This document shows positions 12,704 through 23,837 of a stretch of DNA of 64,000 nt, piece by piece. The notes beneath the pieces are model-generated. The model ran no database searches, was not told the origin of the DNA, and worked only from the letters and a program-made list of their open reading frames with translations. The first letter of the stretch is position 1. Each line of letters begins with the position of its first letter. The position numbers and the translations under genes were made by a program. This DNA comes from Lytechinus variegatus (Eukaryota; Echinodermata; Echinoidea; Temnopleuroida; Toxopneustidae): NCBI RefSeq assembly GCF_018143015.1, contig NC_054746.1:31709129-31773128 (forward strand), in the 5' to 3' direction.

Positions 12704-13339
12704 CCATACCACAGAGAACAAGGCCGCTGGAAGACCTTTGAAAGACCATGAATTTCGGTTGATCTTTCAGAGGTCTCTAAATGAACCTACAATGGTCTTT
12801 GAGGTCTTACACGAGTCCTGACCAATCTTTCAGTGGTCTTCGTGGTCTTCATGGGCTCCAAAACTTTTTGAAACGGTTCAAAACACTCTTACATCGGTCT
12901 TACAGGAAAATTGTCTTTCAGTGGTCTTTCAGCAGTCTTTCAGCGGTCTTTCGATGAACTTTCAAAGGTCTTCATAGTCTTTCATTGATCTTTTGGCAGT
13001 CTCTCAAGATTTTTTGCGGATATCACTGTAAGACTCATGAGAGATTATTGAAAGATCGTTGAAAGACCATTGAAAGACCAGGCAAAGTCCATGGAAAGAA
13101 TTCAGAAAGATCACTTATTGCATAAAAGATCTCTGAAAGACCATTGAAAGATCTCGAGAGGACAAGTCTAAGACCAGTACGACAAGAAATATCCATCAGT
13201 CTTTCAGAGTTCTTTGAGGGGTCTTTCTGAGCCATTCCACAGAGATGACAAATTTCATTGATCTTGAAAACCGCTGTAAGACCTCACCAATTTTAAGTCT
13301 TTCAGTGGTCTTTCAATGGTCTCTGTTCTGTGGAATGGG
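12704..13339. mobile_element. Foldback element made of CTTTCAGTGGT-like repeats
   Basis: The terminal inverted repeats are CCATACCACAGAGAACA (12704-12720) and the complement of TGTTCTGTGGAATGG (to 13339). The left arm is built from degenerate ~11-bp repeats (GGTCTTTCAGT), and the right arm from their complements (TGAAAGACCATTGAAAGACC). A second terminus-like sequence (ccattccacagaga) lies at about 13233-13246. There is no coding capacity. The build (long inverted arms of short tandem repeats) resembles foldback transposons; the family is not assigned. Confidence 0.75.
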
Positions 13340-13426
13340 GGCCTAAATTTGCAATAATAATAATAATAAATTTGCAAGCTGGCTGTGTCGGCTAACAAAC
13401 GCGCGGTCGCCCAGAAACGCTCAGAC

Positions 13427-13583
13427 CGGGGTGGTGTTTCATCAATATTTTCGTCCGACAAGTTGTAAGATCTGACAAGTTTCCTGTATTCTGATTGGTT
13501 GAGAAGCATTGTTACCATAGTAACTGTCGGATAAAACATGACTTGTCGGATAAAACTTCCTACAAGTCACGAAACGCTCCCGG
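13427..13583. mobile_element. Short MITE carrying an RFX X-box-like site, copy 1
   Basis: The ends are imperfect inverted repeats (cggggtggtgtttcat ... acgaaacgctcccgg). The interior holds ATTGG at 13494-13498 and GTTACCATAGTAAC at 13511-13524, with duplicated gtcggataaaac motifs. The same element recurs at 31682-31829, which defines it as a mobile family. Confidence 0.8.
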
Positions 13584-15058
13584 ACCCGATATCACCAACG
13601 CGCGTGAACGCTAGTTACTCGAGCAACATATGGAATCTGGAAATAGCTGTAAAACCGAATAGTTTAAAGAGTTATAGAGGATTGAGTAGTTGCTTATTGG
13701 ATAAATGAGAAGATGCTAGCTTGAGTCGGCGAATGGAGTGCAGAGCAGGAGTACCTCTATCAACTAATCAAGCCTCTTCTTCAACCTTTTCTGGTTTACT
13801 GTCTTTATCAAGACTACGCTCGTTTGAACAAAAAATTACTCGACTATCAATTGTCTACTTCCTCCTATCAATTTCACTTCTTCCTCTATCCACTTTTTTC
13901 GAAAACTCCACATGTTGTACCGTCAACCACATCCGCTGTTGGAATGTAATTGTTTTCTTCTAAATAATGTTACATAATGTACATTATGAACTGCCGTAGT
14001 TTGTTAGTTCATGATTATTTACAAATGAATATTTCCTGGAATTTGATATTCATCATTTCCTAGTTGTGGTCACATTTTCCCCAGAAAATATGTAAAGAAA
14101 AAAGAAGATTTTGAAGGGGTCATCCAAAGGTGCTTCCCAGCCATACAAAACATGCCAAAGGAAACACATAAATCGAGTAATGTTTTTAATTTTCAGAAAA
14201 GTTTTAAATTGTTAGACAATAATTAAGCAGGTCATATTTCTTTTTCCTCCAGTTACAAAATATGAAACGTTTTGCCTATGCATGGATAATCAGGGACTCT
14301 CTCCAATGCTGAGGTCAGAAATGATTTAAATAGAATGGGGATTTAAGCGCTTATCGTCGTCTGCCACGTCAGAACAGTATGACATTTTGAATTTAAAAAG
14401 ACATTCATTAGAATGTATTTTGTTTCTGTTGTTACGCTTCTTCTGCTTAATACACTCCTTGAAACTTATGATAATTGTGCTCTCTCGCGTCGTCCGTGTA
14501 TGTAAATGTACATAAATAAATATTTCTGAAAGGATTTTGCATGAAAAATGTAATGTCTGGTATTTTGAGTCAATATAAGCGTATTACGTAATTTAATTGA
14601 TCAGACACGAAAACCACATTCCGAATTAAGCGATCGTTTTGCGCGTAGATTTTATAGGTTCTCATAAACTCTGAGTATAGTCTTTCGTAGTGAATTCTAT
14701 GTTTAATTCTCAAGAAATTTATTTTTGAATTCTCTTAGAAACGCAACTTTTAAACTCCATTTTTACACAAAGTTCTTATCGTGTGGGGGGGGGGTCTCCC
14801 GCCCTCTCCCCCTCGATCGCTTCGGTATCTCACGCTGTCAAAAATATTGTGCCTCCTTCGGGATTTTGCCCCCCCCCAAAAAAACTGAAAGTGTTCCGGC
14901 GCGCCTGTTTCATAGTACCGTGCATGGACCTGTCACCTGTCCAAAGTGATGGTCTTATCTCCCCGAAATGTCTTCAACACATGTCTTCTTAACCGATTTA
15001 GCAGTCAAACAATCCTATAAACTTTTTTTCATAGTCCTACTCAAGTCTTTTATTTTGT
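13584..15058. other. Non-coding interval upstream of the GPCR 3' end
   Basis: No supported gene. An open frame at 13721-13963 (plus) is Ser- and Leu-rich without a domain. A G/C-run element terminus lies at about 14780-14910. The sequence just left of 15059 is downstream of the minus-strand GPCR stop codon and probably includes its 3' UTR. Confidence 0.45.
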
Positions 15059-15654
15059 TTATTCATCTGTACCTATAGTTGTTTCGTCGATATGACCCGA
15101 GTAAGGCGAATTGCCTTTTGTCAATGCATAGACAACACGATACAGATGTTGACGGAACTTGGGGTTGCAGAGAACGTAAAAGAGAGGATTAAGAGCAACG
15201 TTGAAATGCACTGCGATGTCGCCGACGATGATCATGACCCCGTCCTTATTATTGAAGTATATCCAGTGATCAAACCGTTTTAGGGCCCATGTGAACGAAA
15301 TGATTAGATGGACGATGTGGTATAGAGTCCAGAAAACGACAAAGGACCAGAAGATAGCAAGATTGTTGGGCAAATCTTGTGCTCGGATAAGAGCCCCAGG
15401 GACACCGCCGTTCTCTTCTCCAAGTTGCGTGAAGCGTCGTGCGTTGTTAGCCTGGTGGTTGTCTTTCACTGTGGCAGTACGAGCACTGTGCATGGCGTGC
15501 CATACTTTCATGTTGAAAACAATGGTCAAGATGATTGGAACCAGACAGAATAAGATGAAGATGAGTGAGTCCTTAATGAGCATCACGGTATCCGATACAC
15601 CCTTAAATATATTGATGAACGTCAAACCATCCAAGAGTGCTACCACCATACCGA
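15059..15654 (-). CDS. GPCR exon 3 (TM4 end to C-terminus)
   Basis: This exon is 596 nt. The acceptor TTTTGCAG|TCGGTATG completes the split Val193 codon. It encodes the rest of TM4, an ECL2 without cysteine, TM5 (FILFCLVPIILT), a ~45-residue ICL3, TM6 (FWTLYHIVHL), TM7 with NPLFY, an amphipathic helix 8 (NPKFRQHLYRVV) after Cys355, and a short acidic tail. The stop TAA is at 15059-15061. Confidence 0.92.
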
Positions 15655-18600
15655 CTGCAAAATGAAATATGAAATTGGGTAATAAAGTTATGATGAGCGA
15701 TATTCAAAGAAAAGTATCTGGGGGATTTTAAATTCTATATCAACTTTGAAAAACCAGCAACGTCATAATGCACATCCTGATTAGGTTGCAAACTAGGTAC
15801 CTAGCTATATGACGCCACCCACTTCAACTTCGTATACTTTACTGGACTGTATGTTTCTGTTCCTGTTACGATAATAGGGACTCGACAGGACAACATTCTC
15901 AGGGGCGGGTCCAGCCTTCGCCAATAGGGGGGGGGCGGAATTTTTTCAGCCATATTTTCCCCGATCGGCCGCTCGAATATGATTTTTGCCGGGATTTCTT
16001 GTTTCTTTGAAGGAGTAGTCCTTATAGTCACTTCTTATCGTTATTCTTATGAATAAACGTAAATATATAATACCATAATCCTTATTTATATAATGCAAGC
16101 GCGAAGCGCGAGCTATATTTTGGGGAATTCTTATGTACTTTTTCCTAAAATTTTTAACATTCTGGGCAATGTTTGTTATCCTGAAAAAAGATGTGTATGC
16201 AAGTGAATAATTACTACGAACGTGAAGTGCGAGCAGAAATGAAGTGATGAAAAAGGTATACAGTTAAAGAATTGCTTGCAGTTATAGCCATGAAGACTTT
16301 ACATATTTTTTTAATCATATAATGCGAGCGCAAGCTGAATTATTTTGACATTTTTACCTAAGGAATGGAAATTCTAAGCACTTTTTGTAACTTAACAGAA
16401 TAGGTATATAACTAAACAACTGATGCGAAGCATGAGCAAAAAAAAAAGAATCTAGCTTTAGATCTACTGAACGAGACACTCTATTCAAGTTTAGTAAATC
16501 ATGATGGATGAGTAAGTAGGGATCTTCCGTACATTAATAATGCGAGCGCAGAGCGAGAGCAAAAAAAAATTATACGTTTTGAACTGATCAAAAACGTGCC
16601 TGCTATGGACTGCTTGCACTTAGCCATGAAGACGTTACATATTCCAACATATTGCGAGCGCGAAGCGCGAGCTGAAAAATTTTGACATTTCTACCTGAAT
16701 AATGGAAATTCTAAGCAGTTTTTGTAATCGTGGAAAGGATAAGCATGTAAACTAACCATTATTGATGCGAGCGAAAAGCGCGAGCGGAAAAATTCTGGAC
16801 ACTCCATTCATATTTTGTAAGTTATTGGAAATTTTTACCCTATAAAAAATGCGAGCGCAAAACGCGAGCAGATGATAATGTGATCTGAAACTGGATGATT
16901 AGAATTTTTAAATAGAGAACAAGCTGCGTATCTGAATGAACGTGTGTTTCAGATTTCGACCTAGAATTGGGGTATTCTAAATTCCTTTCTGATCATGAAA
17001 ATCAATAACGCGAGCGCAAAGCGCGAGCTAAAAATATATGATATTCCGATCTGAAAAGGGGTCAATTTAAGCTCTGTATTGCAAGTACTTCGTGGGAAAA
17101 TTGTGAGGTGGATATGGATCACAGAAAAAAAAAGATCTGATATTTTTCATTATTATTTGAGTTTTGACTTAGGAATGGGACATTTTATATCATCATATGA
17201 AAATGATGACTATCTTTCTATTTCTCTTCCTATAAGCATGAGAGCGCGAAATCTGCATGTTAATATTATGGCCATAAAACTCGACATTTAAAGCACTTTT
17301 GTAATTATGCATGAGATGCATGTCATGAGTTGATATCTATCAATGCGAGCTGAAATCACGATTCGAAATTTTTGATAAACTGTCATCAAAATGTGATTTG
17401 AAGTAGTTTGTTTTAGAATTAATATTGAGATAAACATAACTCATTAATCAATATGCGAGTGCGCAGCGCTATAGCTAATACGTTTTGACAATCTCACCCT
17501 AACAGGGATATTTTGATAACTTTATGGAATACAGGAAAACAATAGGTCAAATCAAATTTGCGAGCACTCAGCGCAAGCAGAAAATGTTAATATTGAGACC
17601 ACAAAACATACATTTTTTACAGAACACTTTTTTTTAAAAAAATTGTAAATCAAACGAAATAATGAAAGTTCATTTTCCTAGCTGAAATGTGTTTTGTATA
17701 TTGACTTCAAAATTTGATATATCAAGCTCCATATTGAGCAAGATATGTAAATCACCTAAGACGCAATGCGAGTGCGAAGCGCGAGCGAAAATTTTATATC
17801 CCGACTTGAAAGATTAAAAAAAAAAATTTCCAAGTCTTCCCCTCATCTTATCTTATTCACTCATCTTCCTCATCTTATGTTTGCCTTTCCTCTTTTCTCC
17901 TCTCTTTTTCCTTTTTTCCTTTCTTTTCCTCTTTTTTTTCTTTTTTTTTCTCCGCCAATAGGGGGGGGGGGGCCCGGGCCCTCCCTGGATCCGCCTATGA
18001 TTCTGCTCATGATAAAGCCAAGTTGGTACGTGACAAAGAAAAAAATCGTAAGTCATATAGGGGGACCTTATATACATTATAGGCAAATACGTCAGTAATT
18101 ACTCTCGGTCGTTTTTTTAAAATAAAAATTGAAACAATGACAGAGCAGGAAGATGAAGTCAAAATTTCACGATCATGAGTCCAATCACTATATACCATAC
18201 TACCCTAAACAAAATAAGAAATATCTTAATCTTTCCTCATTATAATGGGTTTGCGCATAAATTATTAGCTGTCTTGTTAATAAGCAAAACTAAAAAAAAA
18301 ATTGCCCTCTATCAAGAAAAAAGAAAGATTGCTATTACCGACAGGGAGTATTGATTGCATCAATGGTCTGATTCAAATTTTTTATTAAAAAAATCAAAAG
18401 GGATCACTATCAGTAGTTTAGATATTGTGATTTATTTACAAATCAAGACTCATTATTACTTTTAAACGTTCCAGATGATCAACACAATATGCCTTCACTG
18501 GATTCCCATGCACACTCTAAAACCAAATCAGTCAAAAACGAATAGTTAATAGGGTCAGCTGGGTGAAACTGTTATTCTTGTCATATTTGACTATTTTCTA

Positions 18601-21600
18601 GTCGTATTTTACTAGAACAGAGCTATTTTGACCAGAATATATGTCAGAAATGTGATTATCACTGATTCTCATATCAGTTGCACCCAACTGACTACTGGTC
18701 TAGTCAGTTTGACTGATCTGTGTTAAGAGTGCATCTTGAAAGGAGATATCAGTTTTAAATAACTAAACGCAGCGAGTATCAGAATACTTCTGTCTAAAAC
18801 TAACACAAAACATGTATTTACTGCTGAGTAGCCAAAGGTGGCTCGGTGAGGAAATAGTCATAAGGGGAATGAAACCTGAGGAACAAGTAGGCTTGTTTCG
18901 AAACAGAAAAATCAAAGAATAAGAACAAAGAAAGTTTGAGAAAAATCAGACAAATAACGAGAAAGTTACGAGCATTTTAATATTGCAATCACTAATGCTA
19001 TGGAGGTCCTTCCATTGGCAATGTAACAAGGATGTGTGATGTCACATGTGAACAACTTTCCCTCTGATGGACTATAAAATACCCTCAAAATGTATCTTTA
19101 TGCTTTTTCTAATGGTGTAACAAACTCTTTATCCATGGTGTATTCTTTAAAAATCTGTATTACATGCTCTCCTATATAGGAAGAACACATGATCTACTTT
19201 TAGATGTGATAAAAGAGGCAATTTAAGTGAAATATATACTAGAGAAATGGGGAAAGTTGTTCACAAGTGACATCATACATCTTTGTCGCATTGCCAATTT
19301 GAGGATCTTCATAGCATTAGTGATCGCAATATTAAAATGCTCATAGCTTTCTCATTATTTGTCCGATATTTCTCAAACTTTCGTTGATCTGTTTCTTTGA
19401 TTTTTCTGTTTTCACACAAGCTATCTTGTTCCAAAGGTTTCATTCCCCTTTAATCTATTCTGAAACATCAAGAGCTAACCCTTTACTTCTATTTTTATTT
19501 TTTGCAAAATGCTGTTGTATCATGAATGGTGTAAAGAGCGATCGCGGAAAATTATCTGTTATCTTTCCAATGGCGTATTATCATAAGGACTGTATTTTAT
19601 TTTTAAAATGCTGTATTGTGGGCAAATTACTTGGACCATGTAGGGTCCATGCTTGGAAAACGTGAGCAATTAAGGGGTTGAGCTGTAAATGTTGCAAGTG
19701 GCTGTTCTACTTTGGCTTTAAAAAGATGAGGAAGCTGTATTTCCGGGTTTGTGTTTTATGCCCGGGGATTATATGCCTCACCACGAACACGATATACATC
19801 CAAATACCTTATGGCTGCATGTACATAAAAATAATATACCATTTTTTTTATCCAGTGAAAATCAGGGAAAGTTATTCGAATTTGTGTAAAAATGTGTGTG
19901 TGAGGATGTGTGTGTGTGTGTTGCGTATTTTATGTTGTGAAAACGAAATGAAAGTGATATTTTGGATGAAATCTTTAATAAAACATTTGGAGAAAAGGGG
20001 TTATGAGGGTGTGTGTGTGTATACGTGAGAGAGAGGGTATGGGAGAGGGGAACGGTGGGCTTGGGGAGTAAGGGAGAGTGATTTTTTTTCATGAGATTGG
20101 CTGAAGTCCTTAAAGCTCAAGTCCATCCCAATAAGAAATGAAATAAATATAGGAAACCCAAAACTAGCATAAGACTGAAAATTTCACCCAAATCTGATAA
20201 GAATAAAAATTATATTAAGTCGTTTCGTTTATTTCCAATCAAACACACATATAACGAACATCATGGGTGGTATGCAGATAAGGGGATAGATAATATACTC
20301 CGACTATATTTCTCTTGTATATTATGAAGTAGCTTTTCTACAAAACCTCTGATGCACTATCGTGCCTTCTTGCATGTTCTGAGGAATAATGATATTAACG
20401 ATTATATTTATCTTTTCGTAAGATATTAGATATTGCATTCACCCGCAATCCCTTGTCAGGGTCCTTTCCGCAGGGAACTATTCCAGGTTTTTCCTATTTC
20501 CCAAACAAATGTTTATCCTCGAGTATTAAAGTATCCGGATACATCCATACGGTTTGTGCATGCCTTATCATAATACTTTTTTTTAATTAATTTCTTCTTC
20601 TTATTTTTATAATTATTTTCATGATCTTATTTATTTCATTTTATTTAATCCTTTTCGGGGGAGGAGTATAAGAGTAAGAAAATGGGAGTAAAATCTCTTA
20701 CCTATCCACAAGTTGATGCACGCGATGACAGCATTCCGAGGTGTCCTCCATTTACGAGCAACGACGGGATAAACCACGAAGAGATACTGGTCAAAGGCAA
20801 GAGCAGTGATCATTGAGGCGAGGTGAAAGAGTACCGCCTACGTCGAGAGTGGTGGTGATATGGGTAAAACGAGATTAAAATATTATAACACTCTGCATTT
20901 CATATTTTTGTAAAGCTGACTATACTTTTAAACATGCTTGGATGTTTGTGTAAACTCACAAACTCCAGATAGTAAATTGGTTGAAAGAAAGTTCAATGCA
21001 CTTTTGTCCATTGACACAACTCCTTTAGTTTAAAGCAAATGACCACAAACCCATCACCTGTGTGCACAGATTGATGAGGTAGCCTTATCCCTGCATTGTG
21101 GTTACTGTTCCTCCTAAAAGGCAATAATGAGGTATACTTTATCCTCCATCCAAACTCCTTCTCAGATAATTGCTCCCTGACTTCAGTTGCAAATAAACTT
21201 TCATTTTTGTTATGCTCCACCCTTCTTTCCTGATTAGTTGATACATCAACTCCTCCCCCTAATAGTGCAAAACTAAGAGTTGTACCCCCAAAATAATTAA
21301 GAAAGGACTTCTCTTCTCCGTCTCTTGACGAGAGGACATCGTGTGCATGGTCTCCCTCGCCATCCCTTTTTAGGGATTACCATAATGGCCTTTGTTGGGG
21401 AGTACCTAATATTATAACAGCCTTTTTATAACCAGCTATATTTCCTACTGTGTATATATCTTATATATTCATCCTTGATTGGTATTTATCATCTTCAGAA
21501 TAATTAATGAACTATAAACACTTTGTGACAGACCATTGATTTGTCTCGGATCTTGTCTTGTAACACTAACAATCGTCACGCTACTACTATCATCTTTTAA

Positions 21601-23194
21601 GTGTTACATTTGGTGGCAGCGGTTAAACTGGGAGCCATCTTTTACCGCTCCGGACAATATTTTGATCTGCGACTGTTTATCACCTTCTGGAATTAAACCT
21701 ATACTTGGATCTTTTAAGTGTTACAATTATTATGAACATACCACGTACATTTTAACCACCACTTATGTGTTATTTGAATTGACATTATAAAGATGTATAT
21801 AAATATGGGCAACCGTACTTCATATGATAAAATAGGTCTCATAATATGATTATTGAAACTTAAGTCGTATACAGACTAAAAGAAGATGATGTTGCCCCTG
21901 TCACATAACTTAATTTTCACCATGTTCATTATTTTGTCAAAATCTAAACTGTTTCACCATATTATGTTAGACTAACTATTCATAATTGTTCATCAAGAGT
22001 AAAGCCATGTTATATATATTACTATAAAATAAGAGGAAAACACGATTTTTTTCCAATTCAATTATAATATTATCACGTGTAATTTATTGAATAGAAATAA
22101 AATCCAAGTTATTTTCGCATTCCGTTCAGATTTCACAATTTCACAGATTTAAAAAACATTTTGTTTGTTACTTTTTTAAATCTTTATAACTTGTTAAAAT
22201 AATATAATTCCCTTCGTGTCTTAAAGCCTGTGTATAGCTTTGGTAAAGGGTCAATAATGTGATTGATAATCGAATATCATCTAATATGACAGTCTTACTG
22301 AAGCGTAGAGACCGTTAGATATTTTTCCAACTGCACTTCTCTGAGAAAATTTCAAATATTCAAATCTTGGATATATAGCGCCCTCTCTCGGCGATGCTTG
22401 TTTTAAATTTTAAACTGGCATTCAAGCACTTATCTTATAAATTTAGTGATTAGATATCCAAAAGTTACAGAAAAAGAACATATCTTGAAAGTTTCAGCCC
22501 ATTCCATGATTTGGAATAGGATTTAATTAAAAGACAAAAACACACAGATATTTTAATTTGATCGGGTGACCCGATCAAGTTAAATTTCCATGTAAAACCG
22601 CAAAATTTATCCTGTAAAACACATTTTCATTTCATATCCTCCACATCATAACTGTTATAGGGCATATCCATTCATATTAGCTAGCAATGAATTGGAATAG
22701 TGATAGGTGCATTTGGTGGATTTACCAAAACTATACACAAGCTTTAAATTCACCGTATGAATAATTTGATAGAAGATCTGTATGTATATCATGCTATTTC
22801 CGGTTTTAACGTGGAATGCCACTGAATGGGCAAATGCCTCCAAACCCGTGATAAACAATGCTGGAATTCCAACAAGGACCAAATACATGATACATACGAT
22901 GGTCATGTTAGTGATGAAGATGTGTTGGACATCTTGGCGAATGCGCGGGAACCTGACGATGCCATAAAGCAGGAACGTATTACTGAGCAACCCAAAGATG
23001 ACAAGAAGAAGAATGAAGAAAAAGCCTACGATGTATATCACTTGACGATCCTGGTGATTGAAACCGAAATCGAATTGATAGAAATATTGAGAATATGAAT
23101 AATAAGAGAAGTAGTCGATACTGCCATTGTGATGGTAGTGGTATGAATATTGATCGTCAATATAGGCTGGAAACACGTCATCATAGCTCTCCAT
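15059..23194 (-). CDS. Divergent rhodopsin-family GPCR, three exons, 390 residues
   Basis: Three minus-strand exons join in frame: 22754-23194, 20702-20837 and 15059-15654 (1173 nt including stop). The start has a good context (GGGAACATGG). The N-tail (1-50) is unusually rich in Tyr and Asp, with an NGS glycosylation sequon at residue 23. Class A landmarks kept: Asn72 (1.50), Trp191 (4.50), Pro232 (5.50), Trp301 (6.48) and an NPLFY motif at 348-352 (7.49-7.53). Landmarks lost: the TM2 sodium-site Asp (Cys101 at 2.50), the DRY Arg (DQY, Gln164 at 3.50), Pro6.50 (Leu303), and the TM3-ECL2 disulphide, since no cysteine occurs from residue 102 to TM4 or in ECL2. It should sit in the plasma membrane. 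The ligand is unknown. Retained open frames and consensus splice sites argue for a live gene rather than a pseudogene. Introns are 5047 and 1916 bp and hold mobile elements. Confidence 0.88.
15900..17996 (+). mobile_element. hAT-like non-autonomous element with ~14 GCGAGCGCGAAGCGCGAGC repeats
   Basis: It begins CAGGGGCGGGTCCAGCC and ends CTGGATCCGCCT, so the termini are inverted (GGCGG(A/G)TCCAG) with CCAATA plus G runs just inside. The flanks aacattct (15892-15899) and atgattct (17997-18004) match at six of eight positions and may be an eroded 8-bp target duplication. Inside, copies of GCGAGCGCGAAGCGCGAGC and degenerate versions recur roughly every 80-170 bp (about 16094, 16215, 16321, 16539, 16651, 16768, 16848, 17009, 17453, 17561, 17766). 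No transposase ORF is present. It lies in the larger GPCR intron. Confidence 0.75.
18509..18733. mobile_element. 225-bp MITE in GPCR intron
   Basis: The terminal inverted repeats are TGCACACTCTAAAACCAAAT... and the complement of ...GATCTGTGTTAAGAGTGCA, extending to the shared internal block ATCAGTCAAA / TTTGACTGAT. There is no coding capacity. No target duplication was identified. Confidence 0.7.
18863..19449. mobile_element. 587-bp foldback MITE, second copy of the 7989-8552 family
   Basis: The terminal repeats match (AGGGGAATGAAACC ... GGTTTCATTCCCCT) and so does the interior (aatgctatggaggtcc, gtgatgtcacatgtgaacaa). The right flank keeps TTAA (19450-19453); the left flank reads CATA, so that side has decayed. 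It lies in the large GPCR intron. Confidence 0.87.
20110..20400. repeat. Dispersed repeat related to 7140-7440
   Basis: It shares the order of motifs tccatcccaa-aagaa, gcataa-actgaaaatttca, tatgcagata and ttatgaagt with the earlier copy, but is heavily diverged. Class (SINE or MITE) cannot be decided. Confidence 0.45.
20702..20837 (-). CDS. GPCR exon 2 (TM3 end, DQY, TM4 start)
   Basis: This exon is 136 nt. The acceptor ACGTAG|GCGGTA joins in phase 0 to exon 1. It encodes residues 148-192 with FDQYLFVVYP at the TM3/ICL2 junction and INLW in TM4. The donor ATAG|GTAAGA leaves phase 1, matching exon 3. Confidence 0.88.
21393..21623 (+). mobile_element. Putative solo LTR end plus primer binding site of a Ty3/gypsy-type element
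   Basis: A TG...CA segment (21393-21608, TGTTGGGG ... GTGTTACA) with a TATA-like tttttataa box is followed two bases later by TGGTGGCAGCGGT, a primer-binding-site-like sequence often seen after gypsy-type LTRs. The last ~17 bp of the LTR (atcttttaagtgttaca) recur at 21711-21727, suggesting a collapsed or rearranged copy. No gag or pol follows. It lies in the 1916-bp GPCR intron. Confidence 0.5.
22557..22579. repeat. Short perfect hairpin
   Basis: TTGATCGGGT and ACCCGATCAA are exact complements separated by one G, in the small GPCR intron. Confidence 0.7.
22754..23194 (-). CDS. GPCR exon 1 (N-tail, TM1, TM2, start of TM3)
   Basis: This exon is 147 codons and ends in phase 0 at His-Thr before the donor ACG|GTGAAT. 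TM1 is about residues 52-78 (GLLSN motif), TM2 about 92-116 (NMTIVC, where the usual motif has Asp as its last residue), and TM3 begins near 135. The frame stays open past the donor to 22655 but turns into Ser/Tyr-rich noise. Confidence 0.88.
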
Positions 23195-23837
23195 GTTCCC
23201 AGTTCTGGATACTAGGCTCTTCTGAGATTGATACTGTGTGAAAATGCAACCTTTGATCAGATCTGCATTAGATTGGAACGTACCGAAGACTAGTCATAGA
23301 TCTACAACCGAATGGTGTTCTGGAAACGTCAACCGCCTCTCTTCTGGTTTTCTTCAATGTCCGTGCTCCAGCTTCGGTTTACCAGCACTGCCCCTCAAAG
23401 GTGCGATCAAAAAATGAGACAAGCGTCGAGGAAACACTTCCTTTCCAATGCCTATTGACCATGAACACACCAAGTCTAGTAACCTTCCATGTCGGCGAAA
23501 ATAATGTCCGTTCTAGACATATTTGTCTTCATAAAACACAAACATGACCTTACATCCCTTTGTGGAGTCATTATCCGGAATCATTATTGGCGGATTAAAA
23601 CCCTGTGGTCTGTAATGGGTTTTTTTTCTCAATGATCCTTGGTGAGCATTCGTATGTCGGTTTGCATCTCTATCTCACTCAGAGAGAGCACAACGGGGGG
23701 GCTGTCTCCTATGAGTTTCCTAAGTGATAAAGAATTAGTCATTGAAAAGAGGAATGGGAGCCCAAGTGAGGCTTCTGACCTAACTTTAAAGGCTGTAAAG
23801 GATCGGGAGAGATACAATTCAATTTTGACTGGGAATG

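Noticed and set aside
15092-15665. Plus-strand ORFs over the GPCR exon
   Set aside because: Antisense shadows of the minus-strand exon, which has clear transmembrane and NPxxY motifs.
20993-21220. Minus-strand ORF between GPCR exons 1 and 2 as an extra exon
   Set aside because: Exons 1 and 2 join directly in phase 0 with continuous TM3; the extra frame has no transmembrane character and no fitting splice phase.
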